This document shows positions 1 to 6,311 of a stretch of 7,715 nucleotides of DNA, piece after piece. Origin of the DNA: Kiritimatiellia bacterium (GTDB lineage Bacteria > Verrucomicrobiota > Kiritimatiellia > RFP12 > UBA1067); assembly GCA_017508315.1 (NCBI GenBank), contig JAFVZE010000311.1, positions 1-7,715 on the forward strand, in the 5' to 3' direction. Made by a program: the position numbers and the translations under genes. Every line of letters starts with the position of its first letter. Positions within the stretch are counted from its first letter, which is position 1. The notes beneath the pieces were generated by a model. The model made no database searches. It worked only from the letters and a program-made list of their open reading frames with translations, and was not told the origin of the DNA.

Positions 1-1
1 C

Positions 2-607
2 GAACGGACCGGTACTGAAGGATTCGATCTGCCGACGGAGAGTGAATGGGAGTACGCATGCCGCTGCGGAGGAGCGGCGAGCGGATTCTGGAACGACGGC
101 AGCGACGCGGGGATTTCCACGAGCACGAAATTCAATACGGTCAAGAACGGCAATGAAGCGCTGGAAAAGCTCGGACGCTACCGTCATAACGGCGGCATGG
201 TCAAAACATGGGATGAAGTAGGCGAAACCAATATCTATACGTCGGCGGCGAAGTCCAGCGACGAATCTCTGGGCACTGCGGTCGTAGGCTCATACGAGCC
301 GAACGCCTGGGGTCTTTACGATATGCACGGCAACGAGGGAGAGTGGTGCAACGGTATCGCTTCGGGCACGTACTATTACTGGTATAATTCGGACGGTTAC
401 TACTGTAAAGACGACTATCCGGTGCTGGTCGACGATCTCGGCGCATCGTCCGCGACGTGGGAAGAGTACAGTTACCGGTCGTATCGCGGCGGATCGTATG
501 CAAGTTCGGCGAGAGACTGCGTCATTCCGCTGCGCAAGTCGGACACGGAAAGAACCTACCACGGCATCCGTCTCTGCTGGCGTTTCCCGACTCCGCCGCA
601 GAAATAA
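2..607 (+). CDS. SUMF1/FGE-fold (formylglycine-generating enzyme-like) protein, 3' part
   Basis: This is the C-terminal 201 codons of a gene whose start lies left of the window; the frame is open from base 2 to the TAA at 605-607. Hallmarks of the FGE-sulfatase (SUMF1/EgtB/PvdO) fold appear in order: LPTESEWEYACR near the left edge (about bases 29-64), then NAWGLYDMHGNEGEWC (about 302-349), then RGGSYASSARDC (about 485-520), and a closing GIRLCWRF. Family members include enzymes that convert a sulfatase cysteine to formylglycine, as well as many bacterial paralogs with other or unknown roles. In true FGEs the segment after GGS carries two copper-binding cysteines five residues apart. Here the first aligns with Ser and only the second remains (RDC), so sulfatase activation is unlikely. 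The usual GNVWEW is GNEGEW. No sulfatase is visible nearby. The fold call is firm; the function and the N-terminal part are unknown. It lies 35 bases upstream of the first DUF4838 gene on the same strand. Confidence 0.5.
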   Translation, partial: ERTGTEGFDLPTESEWEYACRCGGAASGFWNDGSDAGISTSTKFNTVKNGNEALEKLGRYRHNGGMVKTWDEVGETNIYTSAAKSSDESLGTAVVGSYEPNAWGLYDMHGNEGEWCNGIASGTYYYWYNSDGYYCKDDYPVLVDDLGASSATWEEYSYRSYRGGSYASSARDCVIPLRKSDTERTYHGIRLCWRFPTPPQK

Positions 608-642
608 TCACGAAATAAATAATCGGAACTATAAACAAAAAG

Positions 643-2862
643 ATGAATCTGTTTCTGCTTGCCGCTTTAGTCTCTTCCGCTTCCTGCAACGGTCCCGCCG
701 GTCGCGCCGGCGCCGATGATTCTGTGCGTCCGCTTTTTGAGGATGCCCGTTCGGCATGGGTGGTGGTCATCCCCGATGACGCGCCGCGTCCGGTCAGATA
801 CGCCGCCGACGAATTCACGGACACCGTCAGGAAAATCTCCGGTGCGACTATTGGCGTGGTCTCCCGGTCCGAAGCTCCGAAGCGCAATGTCGTCCGGCTG
901 GTGACCGACGGCGACGAAATGAAGGATGTTTTTTCCGTGACATGCGCTCCCGGAGAAATTGAACTTAAAGGCAACTCTCCGAGGGGAACGCTTTTCGCGG
1001 TTTATGCGTTTCTGCGGGACCGGCTGGGAGCGCGTTGGTACTGGCCGGGCAAAAGCGGCGAATTTCTGCCGAAGCTTTCGCGCTATAAAGTCGGGCGGTG
1101 GCATAAAACGTACAAACCGTTCTTCGATTCGCGGGAAATGTCGATCTGCTCCATCTGGCGCAACCGCCATCCGGAGACCGAGCGCTGGTTTCCGAAGGTG
1201 TTTTTGAACTACGGCGGACGCTCGGATGTGACGAAAGAGGATATCGGCTTCGTCCGCCGCGTCAGCGGCCATGCGGTGACGCTGCCGCTGGAAACGGATC
1301 GGCGTCAAAAACTTTTCAGGGAACATCCCGAATGGTTTTCGCTTTTGAACGGCAAGCGTGACATAAAGGGCATCGCCGGATGCTGGAGCAGTCCCGGTTT
1401 TTTCGACTATACGGTTTCCAATCTCGTCGCCGATATCCGCGCCAAGCGGGCTGTGCTCGCCAATTACTTCGTCGCCGATGTGGTTCCGCGCTGTGAATGC
1501 GGGGGCTGCACGGCCGATCCCGATAAGTCCGCGCGCTGGTGGAACTATTACGCGAAGCTGATCGACGCCATCCGCCGCGAGGTGCCGGACGTGCGCTTCG
1601 CGGGGCTCGCCTATCAGGAGTACCGTCCTGTTCCGGGGATTAAGGTCAAGAATCTCGAACACGTTGAATACTGCCAGTACAACCGCTGCTATTATCACGG
1701 GCTGGAGGATCCGCGCTGTTCGATGAACGCGCGGTCGATGGAGGAGTTTCGCCGCTGGAACAATCAGGCGCCGCTGGCGCTCTACGGTTATGAATTCGAC
1801 GTCTTCAATCAGGCGATGTATCTGCCGATGTGGCGGGTTTTCGCCGACGAGATGCGTCTGTTCAAACAGATGGATCTGAAGCGCGTCAAGACCGAATATT
1901 CCGTCAATATCAACCGGCTGGAAAAGAAGAATCCGCCGCCGCGCTCGCAGATCGGTCAGCTCGCATCCAGGCTTTCATATTACGCCTGGGCGATGTCGGC
2001 GTTCGATCCCGATCTTGACATGGGGGCTTTGCTGGATGATTTCTGCTCGCACGTCTACGGCGGCGGCGCGGCGGAGATGCGCGCCTACCACGATATGATG
2101 GCGGAAGCGTGGGACGCGATGAAAACCCACATCACGTATTTCAGCAATCCGGCGCGGGTCGCTGCGCCGGGACTCATTACGCCGGAGATAGAGAAGGCGG
2201 GCCGCGCCCGGCTGGAGGCCGCGGCCAGGGCGGCGAAGGGCGATGCGCGCGCTCTCGGCGAAGTCCGGCTGGACGCCGAATGTTTCGCCAACTGGGTGAA
2301 GCTCGCGGCGGAAGCGCGCGCGGGCGGCACCGTGCACGACCTGAAGCTCATCCGCGACGACGATGCGTTCAACGTGGTCGGCTGGCTGACCGGGCGCACC
2401 AAAAAGGGCGGCAGGGCGCAGAAGACCGGCTTCAAGGTGTACCGGGCTCCGAACGCGCTGCGCGTTTTGGCCGAGTGCATGGAGGAGAATCCCGCCATCG
2501 ACCGCGGCACGACTGAAAACGACAGACACAACTGGGGCTGCGCATCGATCGAGTTCTTCATCGACACCGGCGACGGCGTCAGCCGCCAGATCGCCGTGAC
2601 GCCGGCCGGCGGCGTGTGGGATTCGGCGAACGGAGATATCAAATGGTCGAGCGGCGCAAAGGTGCGTCCGGCGTTCGAGCGGGACCGGTGGACGCTGGAC
2701 ATTTCGATTCCCTACGAGGCGCTGGGAACGGTTCCGAAGACCGGCGACCGCTGGAAGATTATGATCATCCGCAATCCGTCGGACGCAAAATACAAGGCGT
2801 GCGGCTGGCCGATAGCGGCGCACCGCGATTACAGTTCCGCTGCGACGCTGGTGTTCAAATAA
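643..2862 (+). CDS. Secreted DUF4838 protein with C-terminal CBM9-like domain (paralog A)
   Basis: This 739-residue protein is a probable extracytoplasmic glycoside hydrolase or glycan-binding protein. Residues 1-15 form a hydrophobic export signal ending in SSASC, a weak lipobox candidate. An alpha-glucuronidase/GH20-type N-terminal domain follows (about 35-140), with RYAADEF and the helix around FAVYAFLRDRLGARWYWPG. The DUF4838 core (about 155-500) carries EHPEWFSLL (228-235), the cysteine cluster RCECGGC (Cys284, 286, 289), GLAYQEYR (Glu326), HVEYC (Glu342) and VKTEY (Glu418). Residues about 565-739 look like a CBM9-type beta-sandwich (IEFFID, AVTPAGGVWD, DRWTLDISIPYEAL). As I recall, DUF4838 contains the founder of GH163, an endo-beta-N-acetylglucosaminidase of gut Bacteroides; that activity is not demonstrated by anything here. 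ATG643 has no well-placed Shine-Dalgarno, only an A-rich leader. The in-frame ATA at 631 would add a basic n-region (NKK) after its start codon. The stop is 11 bases before paralog B. Confidence 0.5.
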   Translation: MNLFLLAALVSSASCNGPAGRAGADDSVRPLFEDARSAWVVVIPDDAPRPVRYAADEFTDTVRKISGATIGVVSRSEAPKRNVVRLVTDGDEMKDVFSVTCAPGEIELKGNSPRGTLFAVYAFLRDRLGARWYWPGKSGEFLPKLSRYKVGRWHKTYKPFFDSREMSICSIWRNRHPETERWFPKVFLNYGGRSDVTKEDIGFVRRVSGHAVTLPLETDRRQKLFREHPEWFSLLNGKRDIKGIAGCWSSPGFFDYTVSNLVADIRAKRAVLANYFVADVVPRCECGGCTADPDKSARWWNYYAKLIDAIRREVPDVRFAGLAYQEYRPVPGIKVKNLEHVEYCQYNRCYYHGLEDPRCSMNARSMEEFRRWNNQAPLALYGYEFDVFNQAMYLPMWRVFADEMRLFKQMDLKRVKTEYSVNINRLEKKNPPPRSQIGQLASRLSYYAWAMSAFDPDLDMGALLDDFCSHVYGGGAAEMRAYHDMMAEAWDAMKTHITYFSNPARVAAPGLITPEIEKAGRARLEAAARAAKGDARALGEVRLDAECFANWVKLAAEARAGGTVHDLKLIRDDDAFNVVGWLTGRTKKGGRAQKTGFKVYRAPNALRVLAECMEENPAIDRGTTENDRHNWGCASIEFFIDTGDGVSRQIAVTPAGGVWDSANGDIKWSSGAKVRPAFERDRWTLDISIPYEALGTVPKTGDRWKIMIIRNPSDAKYKACGWPIAAHRDYSSAATLVFK

Positions 2863-2865
2863 AGG
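2861..2865 (+). promoter_or_regulatory. Ribosome binding site (AAAGG) setting the start of paralog B
   Basis: AAAGG overlaps the TAA stop of the preceding gene and sits 8 bases before ATG2874. This, together with the export signal that begins there, fixes ATG2874 as the start. The reading frame itself is open much further upstream, inside paralog A. The overlap of stop codon and binding site suggests translational coupling of the two DUF4838 genes. Confidence 0.5.
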
Positions 2866-2873
2866 TAATAAGC

Positions 2874-5162
2874 ATGAAGTCTCTTGAAACGGAATTGTTT
2901 CGCGTGCTGGTGGCGGCGGGAGCGGTTTTGTCGGCGGCCGCCGTCTGCGGAGGGAATCTCTCGTCGCTTGACGTCCGGGGAGCGCTCGGCAGCGGCGAAG
3001 CCCAGCCGCTTTTCAACGGCGGAGTGTCGGCCTGGACGGTGACGGTTCCGGAGAATGCGGCGAGACCGCTCCGGTATGCCGCCGAGGAATTCACCAATGC
3101 CGTTTTCCGCATCTCCGGAGCGCGTCTCGGCGTGACGACGGCGGCGGACGCGCCGAAGATCAACGTCGTGCGCATCGAGGCTCCCGACCGCGATACTACG
3201 GCGGACGAGTTTTCGGTAAGAAGCGTTCCCGGGGAGATCGTCCTCAAAGGCAATTCGCCGCGGGCGGCGCTCTTTGCGGTGTACGCGTTTCTGCGCGACC
3301 GGCTGGGCGCGCGCTGGTACTGGCCGGGGGAAAGCGGCGAATATCTTCCGCGTCTTGAGAGTTTCAAGGTCGCAGAATGGGAGAAAACGTACAAACCGCG
3401 CTTTGAACAGCGCGCGCTTTCCATCTGCAGAGTGTGGCGGCACCGTCACGCCGACGTGGAGAGGTGGCTGCCGAGAGTGTTCATCAACTGCGGGATCAAC
3501 ACCCCCGAGATCCAGGAGGATGTCGGGGCGATCCGCCGCATGACCGGACATTACATTTCTCTGCCGGAGAACAAGACGCGCCGCGCCGAAGTGTTCGAGC
3601 GGCACCCGGAGTGGTTCTCCCTGCTCGGCGGGAAACGCGAGTTCAGGGGGTACGCGGGCTGCTGGAGCAACGCGGAATTCTTCCGCTATGTCGTATCAAA
3701 CTCCGTGCAGCTCATCCGTTCCCGGCGCGCGCAGCAGGCCAACCTTTTCGCCGCCGATATCCTGCCCCGCTGCGAATGCGCCGCCTGCACGGCCAATCCC
3801 GACGTGTCGGCGAGGTGGTGGGAATTCTACGCCCGCATCATCGACGCCGTCCGGCGCGAGATTCCCGGCATGAGCTTCACCGGGCTCGCCTATCAGGAGT
3901 ACCGGGCGATTCCGGGAACGCCGGTGCGCAACGTCGATCACGTGGAGTACTGCCACTATAACCGCTGCTACTACCATCGGCTCGACGACGCGACCTGTCC
4001 GCGCAACGTCAAGTCGATGGCCGAGTTCCGCCGCTGGGGAGAGAAGACGCCGCTCGGTTTCTACGGCTACGCTTTCGATGCGATGAGTCTTAAAAAGCCG
4101 CTTTATCTGCCGCTGTGGCGGATGATCGCCGACGAGATGCGCGTTTTTTCGAAGATGGACATGCGGCGGGTTAAAACCGAATATCAGGTTGACCTGCATT
4201 ACCTGACGCGCAAAAAGGATCCGCTGCCGAAATCGCGCATTCTGCTTCTCGCTTCGCGGCTTTCCTTCTACGCCTGGGCGATGGCGGCGTTCGATCCGGA
4301 CGGGGACATGGAGGCGGTTGTCGAGGATTTCTGCCGCCGGGTGTACGGCGCGGGCGCTTCCGACATGAAGGCCTACCACGATCTGATGGCTGATGCGTGG
4401 GGGAACATGAAGTCGCATCTCGGATATTACTTCAACTCTCCGCGCGGCCCGGCGATGGAGATGATTACTCCCGCGCTCATCGCGGCGGCGCGCTCGCGGC
4501 TCTCCGCCGCGAAAGCCAAATGCGCCGGCGACGACCGGGCGGCGTCGGAAGTCGCGCTGGACGCGGAATGTTTTGAAAACTGGGTGACGGAGGCTGAAGA
4601 CGGACGCCGAAGGGCGGTGGTGCTTACTCTTCCCGCTCCCGGAGAAACCGGAGCGCCGAAGCCGCTGGAGGCCAAAGCGCGGAACGGAACGCCGCAGAAA
4701 ACGCGCTTTACGCTCGTGCGCGGCAAAGAGGCGCTTGCGCTGAGCGCCGAATGCGCAGAAGAGGACATGGGATCATTCAGCTCCGGAACCGTGAAAAACG
4801 ACGATCCGAACATCTGGGGCTCGGGGAGCTATCTTGAGATGTTCATTGAAAGCGCGGACGGTTCGCGTCATCAGCTTGCGGTTTCGCCAGCCGGCGGCGT
4901 GTGGGATAAGCGCAACGGGGATTTGAAGTGGAATTCAAAAGCCGTCTCCAGGCTGACCAAGGGGAAAGATTTCTGGAAACTTGAAGTGTCGCTGCCGTAC
5001 TCCGCGTTCGGAGAAGTTCCGAAAAGCGGCGACAAATGGAAATTCATGGTCATCCGCAACGTTTCCGCCGATCCCGGTGAAACGCCGAAGTTCGCGTCCT
5101 GCGGATGGCCGGTCAACGCCCATGGCGACTGGGGCAGTGCAGCGACGCTGAAGTTTGAATAA
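2874..5162 (+). CDS. Secreted DUF4838 protein with C-terminal CBM9-like domain (paralog B)
   Basis: This 762-residue protein has the same architecture as the gene before it, and aligns along nearly its whole length. Residues 1-25 are an export signal: a short n-region with LFR, then the hydrophobic VLVAAGAVLSAAAV. The N-terminal GH20/alpha-glucuronidase-like domain spans about 50-160 (RYAAEEF, FAVYAFLRDRLGARWYWPG). The DUF4838 core (about 175-520) has RHPEWFSLL (243-251), RCECAAC (Cys300, 302, 305), GLAYQEYR (Glu342), HVEYC (Glu358) and VKTEY (Glu436). The CBM9-like module (about 605-762) has LEMFIE, AVSPAGGVWD and FWKLEVSLPYSAF. Over 50 residues starting at RCEC, 34 are identical to paralog A by eye count. 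The least conserved part is the linker before the CBM9-like module (about 575-605). Near the C-terminus, B carries a short insertion relative to A (SADPGETPKFASCGW against SDAKYKACGW). YGYEFD in A is YGYAFD here, so that Glu is not shared. Family-level confidence is high; reaction and substrate are unknown. Confidence 0.5.
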   Translation: MKSLETELFRVLVAAGAVLSAAAVCGGNLSSLDVRGALGSGEAQPLFNGGVSAWTVTVPENAARPLRYAAEEFTNAVFRISGARLGVTTAADAPKINVVRIEAPDRDTTADEFSVRSVPGEIVLKGNSPRAALFAVYAFLRDRLGARWYWPGESGEYLPRLESFKVAEWEKTYKPRFEQRALSICRVWRHRHADVERWLPRVFINCGINTPEIQEDVGAIRRMTGHYISLPENKTRRAEVFERHPEWFSLLGGKREFRGYAGCWSNAEFFRYVVSNSVQLIRSRRAQQANLFAADILPRCECAACTANPDVSARWWEFYARIIDAVRREIPGMSFTGLAYQEYRAIPGTPVRNVDHVEYCHYNRCYYHRLDDATCPRNVKSMAEFRRWGEKTPLGFYGYAFDAMSLKKPLYLPLWRMIADEMRVFSKMDMRRVKTEYQVDLHYLTRKKDPLPKSRILLLASRLSFYAWAMAAFDPDGDMEAVVEDFCRRVYGAGASDMKAYHDLMADAWGNMKSHLGYYFNSPRGPAMEMITPALIAAARSRLSAAKAKCAGDDRAASEVALDAECFENWVTEAEDGRRRAVVLTLPAPGETGAPKPLEAKARNGTPQKTRFTLVRGKEALALSAECAEEDMGSFSSGTVKNDDPNIWGSGSYLEMFIESADGSRHQLAVSPAGGVWDKRNGDLKWNSKAVSRLTKGKDFWKLEVSLPYSAFGEVPKSGDKWKFMVIRNVSADPGETPKFASCGWPVNAHGDWGSAATLKFE

Positions 5163-5182
5163 CGACGGAACGGAAACGCAAA

Positions 5183-6298
5183 ATGAAAAAACTCAATATC
5201 ATGACATTCGCTATGGCGGCGGCACTTGCCGCCGTCGCCGCTGCGCCGGAGAACGGAAAGCTCTGGTATGATACCGACGGTCACGTTATCAACGCCCACG
5301 GCGGCGGAGTGCTCGCCCATGAAGGGACGTATTATCTCTACGGCGAACACAAGGTCTACGGAGAAGCCGGCAACAAGGCGCACGTAGGAGTACATATGTA
5401 TTCATCGAAGGATCTCTGCTCCTGGAAGGACGAGGGCGTGGTTCTTGCGGTTGAAGAGACGCCGGGATCAAGAATCGAAGACGGCTGCATCATCGAGCGT
5501 CCGAAAATCCTTTTTTGCGAAAAAACCGGCAAGTTCGTGATGTTTTTCCATCTGGAACTGAAAGGCCAGGGATACCGGGCGGCTCATACCGGCATCGCCG
5601 TCGCCGATGCCGCGACCGGACCGTACAAGTTTCTGCGTTCGATGCGCCCGAACGCAGGGCAGTGGCCGGCGGATCTGTCCGACAAGGAGCGGACGGCGGA
5701 GACGATGCGCAAGTTCATCGAGATTCCGCAGTGGTGGGGCGGCGTAGCCAAGCAGTGGGGCTCGCATTTCGCCGGCGGACAGATGAGCCGCGACATGACG
5801 CTGTTCAAGGACGACGACGGCACGGCGTACCACGTTTTCGCGAGCGAAGACAACTCGACCGTGCATGTCGCGGAACTGACGAAGGATTATCTCGATTATT
5901 CCGGCAGATGGTGGCGGATGGCGGAATCGCAGTGGACGGAGGCGCCGGCGGTGTGCAAGAAGGACGGCTGGTATTATCTCATCGGTTCCGGCTGCTCCGG
6001 CTGGAAGCCGAATATGGCGCGCTGCTACCGGGCGCGGTCGATGCAGGGACCGTGGGAATTTCTCGGCAATCCCTGCCGCGGCGTCAATGAACTGAACGGG
6101 GTCGGTCCGGAGAAAACGTGGGGAGGTCAGTCCAATTTCATTCTCAAGGTGTCGGACGCTCTGTATCTGGCGATGTTCGACATATGGAAGCCGAAAAACC
6201 AGATCGATTCGCGGCTTATGTGGTTTCCGATGGAATTTACACCCGACGGCACGGTCTCGATCAGGTGGTGTGCCGCTTTTGACAGATGCAAGAGATAG
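5183..6298 (+). CDS. Secreted family 43-type glycosidase, exo-beta-1,3-galactanase-like (GH43_24-like)
   Basis: This 371-residue protein starts with a classic export signal (KK, then a hydrophobic stretch to AVAAA at 17-21), so the mature enzyme would begin near Pro22. A GGAA at 5172-5175 sits 7 bases before ATG5183. The body is a five-bladed beta-propeller glycosidase of the GH43 kind, with WYDTDGHVINAHGGGVL (28-44), YYLYGEH (50-56), a Glu in IIERPK (Glu105), SRDMTLFKDDDGTAYHVF (202-219), WTEAPAV (Glu253), SGCSGWKPN (269-277) and GGQSNF (Gln316). Glu253 is the probable general acid. In the exo-beta-1,3-galactanase branch the usual catalytic Asp base is absent and a Gln is thought to serve instead; Gln316 fits that place. 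Such enzymes remove galactose units from beta-1,3-galactan backbones such as arabinogalactan side chains. Subfamily assignment is from remembered motif patterns; the GH43-type fold is firm. It lies 20 bases after paralog B and probably works on the same glycan. Confidence 0.5.
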   Translation: MKKLNIMTFAMAAALAAVAAAPENGKLWYDTDGHVINAHGGGVLAHEGTYYLYGEHKVYGEAGNKAHVGVHMYSSKDLCSWKDEGVVLAVEETPGSRIEDGCIIERPKILFCEKTGKFVMFFHLELKGQGYRAAHTGIAVADAATGPYKFLRSMRPNAGQWPADLSDKERTAETMRKFIEIPQWWGGVAKQWGSHFAGGQMSRDMTLFKDDDGTAYHVFASEDNSTVHVAELTKDYLDYSGRWWRMAESQWTEAPAVCKKDGWYYLIGSGCSGWKPNMARCYRARSMQGPWEFLGNPCRGVNELNGVGPEKTWGGQSNFILKVSDALYLAMFDIWKPKNQIDSRLMWFPMEFTPDGTVSIRWCAAFDRCKR

Positions 6299-6302
6299 GA
6301 GG
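6297..6302 (+). promoter_or_regulatory. Strong ribosome binding site (AGGAGG) of the last gene
   Basis: AGGAGG is a full consensus Shine-Dalgarno, 9 bases before ATG6312. It overlaps the TAG stop of the glycosidase gene (6296-6298). It is the strongest such site in the window and fixes the start of the truncated gene. The overlap suggests coupled translation from one message. Confidence 0.5.
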
Positions 6303-6311
6303 AGCTCAACC

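Larger units (their letters stand above)
643..5162 (+). repeat. Tandem duplication of a whole DUF4838-CBM9 gene
   Basis: Bases 643-2862 and 2874-5162 encode proteins alignable from signal peptide to C-terminus, in direct orientation and separated by 11 bases. The nucleotide copies match in patches only: around 970-1070 against 3250-3350 most differences are at third codon positions. This indicates an old duplication kept under protein-level selection rather than a recent copy or assembly artefact. Confidence 0.5.

Noticed and set aside
608..642. Promoter or terminator in the A/T-rich gap before paralog A
   Set aside because: The 35 bases show no hairpin with a T-run and no convincing -35/-10 pair; read-through from the SUMF1-like gene is more likely.
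667..1698. Long antisense open frame of about 340 codons opposite paralog A
   Set aside because: It lies wholly opposite a well-supported gene in GC-rich DNA, has a composition rich in Arg, Ala and Pro with no recognisable motif, and is a codon-bias shadow.
1975..2823. Antisense open frame opposite the 3' half of paralog A
   Set aside because: Arg/Ala/Val-rich shadow of the sense codons with no domain, signal or binding site.
2616..2873. Upstream in-frame extension of paralog B to an ATG at 2616
   Set aside because: It would overlap the CBM9-like end of paralog A, the extension has no domain similarity, and ATG2874 has a signal peptide and a Shine-Dalgarno at the right distance.
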